Notes under the pieces: generated by a model | The model's database searches: none | The model's input: only the letters and a program-made list of their open reading frames with translations | Told to the model about the DNA's origin: nothing | Origin: Fidelibacterota bacterium | Lineage (GTDB): Bacteria > Fidelibacterota > Fidelibacteria > Fidelibacterales > Fidelibacteraceae | NCBI GenBank assembly: GCA_021734505.1 | Contig: JAIPIT010000015.1 | Coordinates: 1 to 32,630, forward strand | Direction: 5' to 3' | Length of the DNA: 32,630 nt | Part shown: positions 25,411 through 32,630 of the stretch, one piece after another | How the letters are laid out: each line of letters opens with the position of its first letter | Numbering within the stretch: position 1 is the first letter of the stretch | Position numbers and translations under genes: made by a program

Positions 25411-26262
25411 TTATGCCGGCTCTTTCATCAGGTTCTTCAAGCCATCTTTTAATGAAATTTCAGGAGTCCAATTTAAATGTTTTTGTATTTTGTCAATTTT
25501 TGCAAGGGTGTTCATTACTTCATTTGGGCGTTCTTTGCCTGTAAAAATTAATTTGATTTCTTTTGAAGATTCTTTGATCATTATCTTTGCCACTTCTTCG
25601 GCAGAATGGCTGGTACCCGAACCAACATTAAATACTTCAAACTTTGATTCTTTATATTGAAGTGCTTTTTCATAAATTCTAATAACATCCTTAATGTGAA
25701 TATAGTCGCGTTTGGGTGCGGGGTTTTCCAAAACAACATCTTTACCCTCTTGTATTTGTTTTTGTATAAAGGGAATAAGAAAGTTTGATGATTGACCTAA
25801 ACCATAAACATTAAAAATACGAAAAATAATGACCGGTACATTAAAATTCCGATTATAGGTTTCACACAGTTTTTCACCGATGATCTTTGACTGATTATAG
25901 GGGTTAAAAGATGTGATCGGATGATCTTCATCTATTGGAAGATATTTCGGATTGCCATATACATATGAGCTGTTAAAGATCATTTTAGCATTATGTATCC
26001 AGCATAACTCTAACATATTCAAGGTACCGGTAATATTAGTATTAAACATCTCTCTGGGGATTTCATATGATTTGGGAATATATATTAAAGCTGCCAGATG
26101 TATCATAATATCAAATTTTTCAATGTCTTTGACGCTATTCCAATCACAAACATCATATCCGGTCTGAATATCTATGCAAACCACTTCATGGCCTTTTCCC
26201 TTTAAGGTCTTTACCAAATGACTGCCGATAAAACCGTGGCTTCCTGTTATGACAATTCTCAT
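25411..26262 (-). CDS. NAD-dependent epimerase/dehydratase (extended SDR)
   Basis: 283 residues. Rossmann motif GSHGFIG (7-13), then HLAAL (55-59), NSSYVYG (97-103), catalytic Tyr122 and Lys126 in YNQSK, RIFNVYG (148-154) and the substrate-region motif RDYIHIKDV. This is the pattern of UDP-glucose 4-epimerase-like and dTDP-glucose-dehydratase-like enzymes, but it is shorter than GalE (about 338). It probably makes or converts the nucleotide sugar used by the neighbouring transferases. The 77-nt gap upstream is the longest in this operon and contains a TATAAT, so an internal promoter is possible. The exact reaction is not determined by these motifs. Confidence 0.9.
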   Translation of the reverse strand: MRIVITGSHGFIGSHLVKTLKGKGHEVVCIDIQTGYDVCDWNSVKDIEKFDIMIHLAALIYIPKSYEIPREMFNTNITGTLNMLELCWIHNAKMIFNSSYVYGNPKYLPIDEDHPITSFNPYNQSKIIGEKLCETYNRNFNVPVIIFRIFNVYGLGQSSNFLIPFIQKQIQEGKDVVLENPAPKRDYIHIKDVIRIYEKALQYKESKFEVFNVGSGTSHSAEEVAKIMIKESSKEIKLIFTGKERPNEVMNTLAKIDKIQKHLNWTPEISLKDGLKNLMKEPA

Positions 26263-26339
26263 AGTGTTTTCTCAGTAATTATATCAATGTCTATCATTGT
26301 ATTTCTATCATCTAAAGGTTTTATTTGTTTTTCAAATAT

Positions 26340-28781
26340 TTATCGTTTGCTGTTTCTTTTCTTGAATAATTTATCCCTGTTTGTCAGGAATATCGAGCCG
26401 CCGATCAACATAAGCATAAGAGCATCCCCTATCCAGACAATACCAAGGCCTGCATGGTATGACATTGGGTGAAAATCCATCGTCAGCGTGTATTTTCCTG
26501 CCGGGATCTCCGCACCCCTTAAAGCATAGTTCGTTTGGATAATGGGAATTTCTTTCTCGCCTTTCTTGAGTTTCCAACCCTCCGGATAATACATTTCTGA
26601 AAACACGACAAATTGCGCTTCTGGTATGTCTACCGTAAAACTTAGACGATTGGGGTCGTTCTCTTGAAGGATGATCGAGCCAGTTGGGCTATAGGAACTT
26701 TTTGATCCTATCGCTTGATCCAACAATAATGCCTGCTTTTCAGGGTCAAAGTCTTTTGTGTTCATATAACGCAGGATATCGGCATTATCCGAAAAGGTCT
26801 TCAATTCATTGACGAACCATGCTTTAGGAAGAGCTCCGTTATTCAAATATAGTATTTCTTGTCTGCTTTCATCACCGGCTATTGCTTGCAAGAAAGCTTC
26901 CTGCAGACGACCGGGGGCAATGATGTAGCGTCCGCCCAACATATTTACCACATTCCAGTTGACGCCGGTAGCAGTATATAAGCAATGTTCGCGCAGATCT
27001 TGTATCGTCTGTAATTTAATTGCCGAATATCCGCTGATAGTCGGATAAAAATAACTGTAATGATTACTATCCTGTCCCAATGCAAAAGCTCGTGCATTTT
27101 TGGGTTGTGAGGAAAGATAACGCGTAATATCTGTCTGTCGAAATTCGCGGCGCTCTATACTTGCCGGGTTTCCGAGTGGCATGTTTTTGTAGGCGCGGTT
27201 GCTTACACCGAATAGTTCTAGAGAAACCAAAAGACCAAGCAAAATATAGACAAGTATGGGTTTAATTTTCTTGAATGAAAAAGTGAATAGAACACTACCT
27301 GCGACAATGACTAAAATTAAAGCCTTTAGTACATCGGCTTGTAAAAATTCTTTGCGAATATCTTTGATCATCGACATTGCCTGTGCGCCATATTTCGCTG
27401 CTTCACCGGCTTTTTCATAGGCAAAACCGCCACTGAACAATAAAATGATCAAAAGCAGACCTGCAGCGCCGCCAAAAACACCGGCAATTAATTTCCAGTT
27501 CGCTTTTTTAGCCTCTTCTATTATGGCTTTGATCCCATACCCGGCCAAAATGATCAGGGCAAGAAACACCATGTTCATGATCATTGAAGGCACCCTGAAT
27601 TTTGAAAAGTAGGGCACGATCTGGAAAAACAATTTATACAGCGGCAAGAAATGCCGGCCCAATCCAAGTAGGGTCGCAAATACGGAAAAAACCGCCAGCC
27701 CGCGGACAAAGCCATCCTTTTTCCAATAAGCATATACTCCAAAACAAGCAAAAATAAATATTAAGATACCCACAAAATCATAACTCTGTGTAAAGGGCAT
27801 TTCTCCCCAATATCCCGGAACCGCACGTCCCTTGAGTTGTGGATATTTATCACCCTCATATGTTTCTTGCGAAAGCCCGCCGGAAAAACGAGGTATAACA
27901 AATCCTACAATACCCTTCCCATCCAAAGACCATCGCGTTGCATAATCCAGTCCGGCACCTTTTGATTCCGAATTGTCAGCCGGACCTGTATCCATTTGAA
28001 CGGCATTCCCGCCGCGGGTGGAATAGGGTGTGTATTCTTGAAGGCTGATAAATGGCTGACTGGAAACAGCTACGGTCAAAACGATGGCAACCGCCACTTT
28101 CATGGCAAGATCGCCAAAAACCTTCCATTCCTTTTTAAAAAGCAAGCGAACGACCGGCACAAGAAAAAGAAAAAGCAGGATCAAAATCCCATAAAAAGTC
28201 ACTTGAACGTGCTGAGTGCGCATGATCCATGAAAATGCGGCAGTAAACAAACCGACAGAAAGCCACGAACGTTTATCAACAAGATAATTAAAGCTCAAGA
28301 TCACCCAGGGTATGATCATAAAGGCTCTTAACTTTGCAAAATGTCCCACATGCAAAAGAGCCATCCAATGCGGTAAAAGCATATAGGCCAAAGCCGGGAT
28401 CAAAGCAATATACCAGGGAATCTTTTTATAGTAAAGGAGAAAGAAAATACCTAATGCTCCAATAAGATAGTACCAAAAATAGGTGTAAATGACTTTTCCG
28501 ATCTGGTTGATAAAGCTATCGGCATGAAGAATATTGGGCGTAATGCGCGGATATACCGGCATGCCGGCAAAAACATTCGGATTCCAAAGCGCTTTTTCTC
28601 CATTTTCCTGCTGATATTTAACATATAGGTTCGTACTCCCTTTTGATGCCGAAATATCTACACCTGTCGGGCGCTGCCCGTTGAAGATCATAGGAGAAAA
28701 GAAATATAATAAAGGAATAAGAAAAACCAGTGTTACCACAAGTGGTTTTATCCATTTTTGTGTTTGTTTTAGTTCGTTCAT
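26340..28781 (-). CDS. YfhO-like multi-pass membrane protein
   Basis: 813 residues. The first membrane segment is about 12-32. A periplasmic loop holds GVDISASKGSTNL and NPNVFAGMPVYPR (67-79), then many more hydrophobic segments run to about residue 525. A soluble region of about 240 residues ends with a last segment near 780-800 (GIVWIGDALMLMLIGGSIF) and a basic tail. This is the layout of the YfhO family, GT-C-like proteins that glycosylate lipid-linked or envelope polymers at the outer face of the membrane; in Firmicutes YfhO modifies lipoteichoic acid. It starts 12 nt after a family-2 transferase, with AGGAG 5 nt before the ATG. Here it probably adds a sugar from a lipid-linked donor, which fits the dolichol-phosphate-mannose-synthase-like gene upstream. 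The acceptor is unknown. Confidence 0.85.
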   Translation of the reverse strand: MNELKQTQKWIKPLVVTLVFLIPLLYFFSPMIFNGQRPTGVDISASKGSTNLYVKYQQENGEKALWNPNVFAGMPVYPRITPNILHADSFINQIGKVIYTYFWYYLIGALGIFFLLYYKKIPWYIALIPALAYMLLPHWMALLHVGHFAKLRAFMIIPWVILSFNYLVDKRSWLSVGLFTAAFSWIMRTQHVQVTFYGILILLFLFLVPVVRLLFKKEWKVFGDLAMKVAVAIVLTVAVSSQPFISLQEYTPYSTRGGNAVQMDTGPADNSESKGAGLDYATRWSLDGKGIVGFVIPRFSGGLSQETYEGDKYPQLKGRAVPGYWGEMPFTQSYDFVGILIFIFACFGVYAYWKKDGFVRGLAVFSVFATLLGLGRHFLPLYKLFFQIVPYFSKFRVPSMIMNMVFLALIILAGYGIKAIIEEAKKANWKLIAGVFGGAAGLLLIILLFSGGFAYEKAGEAAKYGAQAMSMIKDIRKEFLQADVLKALILVIVAGSVLFTFSFKKIKPILVYILLGLLVSLELFGVSNRAYKNMPLGNPASIERREFRQTDITRYLSSQPKNARAFALGQDSNHYSYFYPTISGYSAIKLQTIQDLREHCLYTATGVNWNVVNMLGGRYIIAPGRLQEAFLQAIAGDESRQEILYLNNGALPKAWFVNELKTFSDNADILRYMNTKDFDPEKQALLLDQAIGSKSSYSPTGSIILQENDPNRLSFTVDIPEAQFVVFSEMYYPEGWKLKKGEKEIPIIQTNYALRGAEIPAGKYTLTMDFHPMSYHAGLGIVWIGDALMLMLIGGSIFLTNRDKLFKKRNSKR

Positions 28782-28793
28782 ATTCGCTCCTGT

Positions 28794-29819
28794 CTATTTA
28801 TAATAATTTTTTACAAATCCGGATCTTTCCCTGCCGCCAAAGATCACGCGGCGGATCAAGGCACCACCAAAGCCCAATCCATATCCCAGGATCTGGATCG
28901 GTACAACAAAGGGAATATAAAAGAACACCCGGATATCTTTGTATTTAAATATTCCGTGAACAGCCATTAGGATAAGCACGCCAATACCGGCTAAAAAAAC
29001 AGGCCATAGGGCACCCGGCCAAATTGCCAGGCAAATTAAAAAGGCCAATATTATTGATGTCCCAAGAAAGGGGAAAAAGTGAATCGGTTCAAGCATTCCT
29101 TTGTCAATTTTGTACAAGTTAATACGGGCAACGCCCCAATTATAGACTTGTTTAAAAAATCGCCATATTGAAGTCCGTCGTTTATGAAAAACAATGGCGT
29201 CAATTACTTTGACGGTTTTGCCTTGAGAGCGGATTCTGTGAGTAAATTCGATATCCTGCCCGTGCCGCAAGGTTCCAAAACCACCGATCTTTTTTACAAC
29301 ATCGGCATGAACGCCCATATTAAAAGAACGCGGATAATATTTTGAAATTTTCTTTTTGGAAGAGCCCCTAATGCCTCCGGTTGTAATAAATGATGTCATG
29401 GAATAGTCAATTGCTTTTTGCAGGGGTGAAAAATCGGACCGTACCTTATCGGGCCCGCCAAATCCGGCGACTGGCTCTGTAATGGCATCATCGTATGCTT
29501 TCAGCCAGTTTTCATCAGCAATGCAGTCACTGTCTACAAAAATATAATATTCGCCCTTTGCATGTTCCATTCCGGTATTACGAGCCGGCCCTGGACCTTT
29601 ATGGTCTTGTTTATAAAATGAAAGGTTTAAATTCTTTTTTTCAATTAATCCATTAATAAAATCTTCTGTTGCGTCTGTGGAGCCGTCATCAACAATTATG
29701 ATCTCAAACGCTTCTTTTGAAAGTGTTTGTTTTTCAAGGGAAAAAAGTAGTTCCCGTATTTCATCGAGACGGTTAAACGTCGGGACAATGACAGAAAATC
29801 TGCAGGGAAATTTATTCAT
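28794..29819 (-). CDS. Membrane-anchored family-2 glycosyltransferase
   Basis: 341 residues, GT-A fold. N-terminal FSVIVPTFNR (8-17), nucleotide-binding DDGS (44-47), PARNTG (78-83) and the metal-binding DSD (96-98). The acceptor-side segment GFGTLRHGQDIEF has QD in place of the common ED. At least three hydrophobic segments at the C-terminus (about 235-320) anchor it in the inner membrane, as in ExoA- and AglE-like enzymes. It starts 2 nt after the previous transferase stop, within that gene's lysine-rich tail codons, so it is probably coupled to it. It is predicted to be an inverting transferase adding a sugar to a lipid-linked glycan. Specificity unknown. Confidence 0.88.
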   Translation of the reverse strand: MNKFPCRFSVIVPTFNRLDEIRELLFSLEKQTLSKEAFEIIIVDDGSTDATEDFINGLIEKKNLNLSFYKQDHKGPGPARNTGMEHAKGEYYIFVDSDCIADENWLKAYDDAITEPVAGFGGPDKVRSDFSPLQKAIDYSMTSFITTGGIRGSSKKKISKYYPRSFNMGVHADVVKKIGGFGTLRHGQDIEFTHRIRSQGKTVKVIDAIVFHKRRTSIWRFFKQVYNWGVARINLYKIDKGMLEPIHFFPFLGTSIILAFLICLAIWPGALWPVFLAGIGVLILMAVHGIFKYKDIRVFFYIPFVVPIQILGYGLGFGGALIRRVIFGGRERSGFVKNYYK

Positions 29820-29821
29820 TA

Positions 29822-30724
29822 TTATTTTTTCTTTTTAGATTGATAAACAAGCATTTCACCAATGAGCCCAATGGAAAACAACTGCACGCCCAGGACGATC
29901 AGCAAAACACCCAAGATCAACATGGCCATATGAGATTGAAAAGAATGGCCCAAGGCATACTTGTAAACCAAAACAACGATCTCCACCGCAACACCGGCGC
30001 CTACGGACAATAAGCCAAAGAAGCCGAAAAAGTGCATCGGGCGCATGGTAAATCGACTAAGAAAAAAGATGGTCATAAAGTCAAAGAAACCCTTAAATGT
30101 CCGACTGAAACCATATTTGCTGACACCGCTTGTGCGTGGATGATGTGTTACGACGATCTCGGTGGTTTTAAAGCCTTCAACTTTGGCGAGTACCGGGATC
30201 CAACGATGCATTTCACCGTAAAGCTTCACTGTTTTGACCACTTCGTTCCTATAGCCCTTCAATCCGCAATTAAAATCATGGATCTTGATCCCGGACATGA
30301 CCCGGGCCGCCCAATTGAACAATTTTGAGGGCCAGCGCTTTGTGATCGGGTCGTGGCGTTTTTTCTTCCAGCCGGAGACAATGTCCCAGCCTTCTTCCAA
30401 TTTTGCCACCAATGCGGGGATTTCTTTTGGCTCGTCCTGCAGATCGCCATCCATTGTAATCACATACTTCCCCTTGGCAGCATCAAAACCTGCTTGCAGC
30501 CCGGCTGCTTTCCCTTTGTTTCGATGAAAATGGATATGGCTGATATTACTGTATTCTTTGACCAGAACATCACAGTGCTCTGTTGTGGCGTCCGTGGAAC
30601 CATCGTTAACAAAAATGATCTCACCCTCATATTTTTCCTGAGTAAAAACTGCAAGGACCTGGCGAGTCAATTCTTTGATAGTCCCCTCTTCATTATAAAC
30701 CGGAACGACGATGGAAACATCCAT
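29822..30724 (-). CDS. Polyprenyl-phosphate sugar transferase (DPM1/GtrB-like GT2)
   Basis: 300 residues. The GT-A core has IVVPVYNEEGT (5-15), NDGS (40-43), RNKGKAAGLQAGF (68-80) and MDGDLQDEP (91-99), the hallmarks of dolichol-phosphate mannose synthase-like enzymes. SGVSKYG follows near 200. Two membrane segments close the protein (about 230-255 and 268-290), as in GtrB. Such enzymes load a sugar onto undecaprenyl phosphate for use on the far side of the membrane. The YfhO-like GT-C protein two genes downstream is a natural user. The start codon overlaps the stop of the TPR gene by one base (TAATG), with GGAGG 10 nt upstream. Confidence 0.92.
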   Translation of the reverse strand: MDVSIVVPVYNEEGTIKELTRQVLAVFTQEKYEGEIIFVNDGSTDATTEHCDVLVKEYSNISHIHFHRNKGKAAGLQAGFDAAKGKYVITMDGDLQDEPKEIPALVAKLEEGWDIVSGWKKKRHDPITKRWPSKLFNWAARVMSGIKIHDFNCGLKGYRNEVVKTVKLYGEMHRWIPVLAKVEGFKTTEIVVTHHPRTSGVSKYGFSRTFKGFFDFMTIFFLSRFTMRPMHFFGFFGLLSVGAGVAVEIVVLVYKYALGHSFQSHMAMLILGVLLIVLGVQLFSIGLIGEMLVYQSKKKK

Positions 30725-32304
30725 TATTTTAATTCCTCCAAAGAGTTGATAGTGTCGGTATTGTCAGGATCGAGTCTTAACGACTCCTTAAAAGCTTCAC
30801 GTGCCTCTTCTTTCCTTTTCAGCGCGCTCAGGATCATTCCCTGATGATAGAACACATCTGCCCCCGCATCAGGATAGTCCAAGGCTTTTTTAATCCATTT
30901 TAATGATTGGTTATATTTTTGTTGCCGGAAAAGCACCCATGCTTTGGTATCGAAATACGCGGCACTTTTTTCTTTTTTTAACGCTTTATTGACCATTTCC
31001 ATAGCTTGATCGAGATGGATATCCAAGCAGGCAAGAGCATAGGCATAATTATTTAGTATGCCGACATTTTCAGGTAATTTTTTCAATATGCTACTATAAA
31101 GTTGATCCGCTTTTTCCCCTTCGTTCAGCTCAACATAAATATTTGCAAGATCTTCACGTGCATTTAAGTTCGTGGAATCTTCAGATATAACTGTTTGCAG
31201 TAAATATTCTGCCGTTTTATAATTACCCTTTTGCGCGTTGATCATTGCTTTCATGTGTAGCCAGCGGGAAGCCGATCCTGTTTTTTTAATAGCGTGATCT
31301 GCAACGGCTTCAGCTTTTTCAAGAAGCCCTTTTTCCCAAAACCAAAGTCCGTAATAGAGATAAAGATCTGCATTTGCATCCGGGAAAACATCCGCGCGTT
31401 CAAAGTAAAACCAAACACTATCCGGCTGATCGGCGGCCATGGCACTGATTCCCTGGAAATAGGATATTTTGCTGTTTTCTTGCCAGCGATCTTTGATCCG
31501 GTTTAAAATGTTATTCCCGGCATCAAAATTCTTAAGCTGGTATTGATAGTCAATATATAAAAAATAGGGTGCAAAGGTTTCCGGTTTATTATCAAGCCAA
31601 AATTCAAGCGCACTTAACATACCTTCAATATTCTTGTTTTCAAAAAGCGCTCGCACCCAAAATTCATAAAGTTTATTGTTAGGCGGAACATTTCTCGCCA
31701 CTGCCTCGAGATAGGGCGCTGCATCTGCGATGCGATCCTCTTCAAGCATGATTTCGGCGGCATAAATATAAGACCAATAATATTCTGGTTTTATCTTTAT
31801 AAGCTCTTCCAAAGCCTTCAATGCTTTTTCGTTGTCACCATATCCGCGATAACACTCTGCAAGCCGTTGAAGGTAGTCAGTATTTTCAGGCTCATTGTCT
31901 AATTTCTTTTGAATTAGAGGAACCGCTTCTTCAAAACGCATTTCCTTCATATACAGGTCTAATACAGCATACTGTGACTCGACATCTTCGGGGTCAAGTT
32001 TTAAGGCCTTTTCATAATACCCTGTTGCCTCTTTGGATTTTCCGAGTAAGCGATAGGTCTCACCAATGGCCTTTAAGATCGTTGTTGTCGTATCATATTC
32101 AAGAGCTTTTCGGTATTCCATGTTTGCATAAGAGAAATTTCCGCTTGAGCGATAAATTTCACCGTACATAAAATGCGTAATTCCTGATGTCGGATAGTTT
32201 TCGGGGGCTTTTTTCTCCGGAATATCGCGAACCAGCTCCTGTGAACCACAGGATAGCAACATTAACATAACAAGTAAGCCAAATATTATTGAGTTCTTAT
32301 GCAT
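30724..32304 (-). CDS. TPR-repeat lipoprotein
   Basis: 526 residues. The signal sequence MHKNSIIFGLLVMLMLLSC has a lipobox ending at Cys19, so the protein is probably lipid-anchored. The rest is a chain of roughly ten or more tetratricopeptide repeats starting near residue 43 (for example YRLLGKSKEATGYYEKALKLDP, quoted in parts: YRLLGKSKEA and YYEKALKLDP), and running to ALKRKEEAREAFKESLRLDP at the end. It has no catalytic motif. It is the first gene of the glycan operon, so it may scaffold assembly or export of the polymer or of secreted proteins. The start at 32304 is set by the signal peptide; the ribosome binding site is poor (AAGAAG abutting the ATG). Promoter and leader are described separately. 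Confidence 0.87.
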   Translation of the reverse strand: MHKNSIIFGLLVMLMLLSCGSQELVRDIPEKKAPENYPTSGITHFMYGEIYRSSGNFSYANMEYRKALEYDTTTTILKAIGETYRLLGKSKEATGYYEKALKLDPEDVESQYAVLDLYMKEMRFEEAVPLIQKKLDNEPENTDYLQRLAECYRGYGDNEKALKALEELIKIKPEYYWSYIYAAEIMLEEDRIADAAPYLEAVARNVPPNNKLYEFWVRALFENKNIEGMLSALEFWLDNKPETFAPYFLYIDYQYQLKNFDAGNNILNRIKDRWQENSKISYFQGISAMAADQPDSVWFYFERADVFPDANADLYLYYGLWFWEKGLLEKAEAVADHAIKKTGSASRWLHMKAMINAQKGNYKTAEYLLQTVISEDSTNLNAREDLANIYVELNEGEKADQLYSSILKKLPENVGILNNYAYALACLDIHLDQAMEMVNKALKKEKSAAYFDTKAWVLFRQQKYNQSLKWIKKALDYPDAGADVFYHQGMILSALKRKEEAREAFKESLRLDPDNTDTINSLEELK

Positions 32305-32385
32305 CTTCTTATAATAAGGAATTATTGGGAGTAATTCATCAAGTTTTTGGTTTAAGGTATTGTGTAAGAAAAGTATAAAGGAAAG

Positions 32386-32419
32386 GCCGGCGGATAGAAA
32401 GACTTTCTAATTTACCGGC
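32386..32419 (-). promoter_or_regulatory. Leader hairpin of the glycan operon
   Basis: GCCGG (32386-32390) can pair with CCGGC (32415-32419), and inside it TAGAAAG (32395-32401) pairs with CTTTCTA (32403-32409). The hairpin lies in the predicted 160-nt leader between the promoter and the TPR lipoprotein gene. There is no U-tract. A role in leader control is inference. Confidence 0.4.
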
Positions 32420-32473
32420 GTGTTATGCCTGTTATATCTAATTATTCCAAAGATTCTGTTATCTTGTCTTAAA

Positions 32474-32503
32474 ATTATCATAATAATCCCCCTCTCTTGT
32501 CAA
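32474..32503 (-). promoter_or_regulatory. Sigma70-like promoter of the glycan operon
   Basis: On the minus strand there is a perfect TTGACA (32498-32503), an 18-nt spacer, then GATAAT (32474-32479, five of six). A second TTGACA lies 13 bases further upstream at 32511-32516. It should start a leader of about 160 nt before the TPR lipoprotein gene. Confidence 0.55.
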
Positions 32504-32514
32504 AAATATCTGTC

Positions 32515-32547
32515 AAAATAAAAACACCCCGATAGATCGAGGTGTTT
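32515..32547 (-). terminator. Rho-independent terminator of the gene to the right
   Basis: AAACACC (32522-32528) pairs with GGTGTTT (32541-32547), with one C-A mismatch and then CGA/TCG around a TAGA loop. The minus-strand RNA ends in a U-rich run from the A-rich bases at 32515-32524. It lies just after the stop codon at 32571. Confidence 0.82.
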
Positions 32548-32570
32548 AAAACTTGAGAAAGTTTTGTCTC

Positions 32571-32630
32571 TTAATCGAGATAATCCTTTTTATTACATCC
32601 GCAAATACCAACGACTTTTTGTTTATATTT
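32571..32630 (-). CDS. 3' end of an unidentified gene
   Basis: An open frame enters from the right edge and ends in TAA at 32571-32573. The visible residues are KYKQKVVGIC and GCNKKDYLD. The terminator 24 nt beyond the stop supports a real gene end. Nineteen residues with a Cys-x-Cys pair are too few to name a family. Confidence 0.45.
   Translation of the reverse strand, partial: KYKQKVVGICGCNKKDYLD

Noticed and set aside
25411-26262. Low-GC island at the epimerase gene as a sign of recent transfer
   Set aside because: Rows counted by hand range from 25 to 40 % GC in this gene, but rows in the neighbouring YfhO-like gene also range from 27 to 43 %, so the contrast is not reliable.
30353-30844. 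Plus-strand open frame of 163 residues
   Set aside because: It overlaps the GT2 and TPR genes on the other strand, which both have full family motifs.
1-32630. CRISPR arrays, insertion sequences, phage genes, tRNA or rRNA genes
   Set aside because: No regularly spaced repeats, transposase motifs, terminal inverted repeats or recognisable RNA-gene sequences were seen on either strand.

Overview
All genes lie on the minus strand and are read right to left. The window looks like the chromosome of a Gram-negative, diderm FCB-group bacterium outside Bacteroidota proper, such as Marinimicrobia, KSB1, Calditrichota or Ignavibacteriota. The reasons are type IX secretion (T9SS) C-terminal sorting domains on four large secreted proteins, two PorV/PorQ-type barrels, and two TonB-dependent receptors with carboxypeptidase-regulatory N-domains. 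Most of these genes also carry strong AAGGAG-type ribosome binding sites, which Bacteroidota typically lack. The phylum is an inference; no marker gene is present. No rRNA, tRNA, CRISPR array or mobile element was seen.

Region A (1-1732) holds the 5' part of a secreted subtilisin-like protease whose catalytic domain carries three calcium-type loops. It runs off the left edge.

Region B (1973-14769) is an apparent six-gene operon. In order of transcription it encodes an Lrp/AsnC regulator, an Asp-box (BNR) secreted protein, a TonB-dependent receptor, a 1086-residue T9SS cargo, a PorV-like barrel and a 961-residue jelly-roll T9SS protein, followed by a hairpin terminator. Gaps are 11-73 nt.

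Region C (15180-22756) is a second, diverged copy of the core of region B: TonB-dependent receptor, 1131-residue T9SS cargo and PorV-like barrel, ending in a terminator whose flanks match those of the first. The shared three-gene module is the most interesting feature. It resembles a SusC/SusD pair in which the partner is a T9SS-exported protein and each module brings its own PorV-like barrel. Its substrate is unknown; the Lrp regulator and nearby protease hint at peptides or amino acids.

Region D (23099-32304) is a surface-polysaccharide or glycan operon: TPR lipoprotein, two membrane-anchored family-2 glycosyltransferases, a YfhO-like membrane protein, a sugar-nucleotide epimerase and two GT4-like glycosyltransferases, driven from a sigma70-like promoter near 32.49 kb. 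T9SS cargo in several bacteria is anchored to surface glycolipid, so a functional link to regions B and C is possible but unproven. The right edge holds the terminator and last codons of another gene.

The intergenic regions carry two candidate RNA features on the plus strand: paired stem-loops at 1837-1954, and a promoter-to-terminator unit at 15084-15214.
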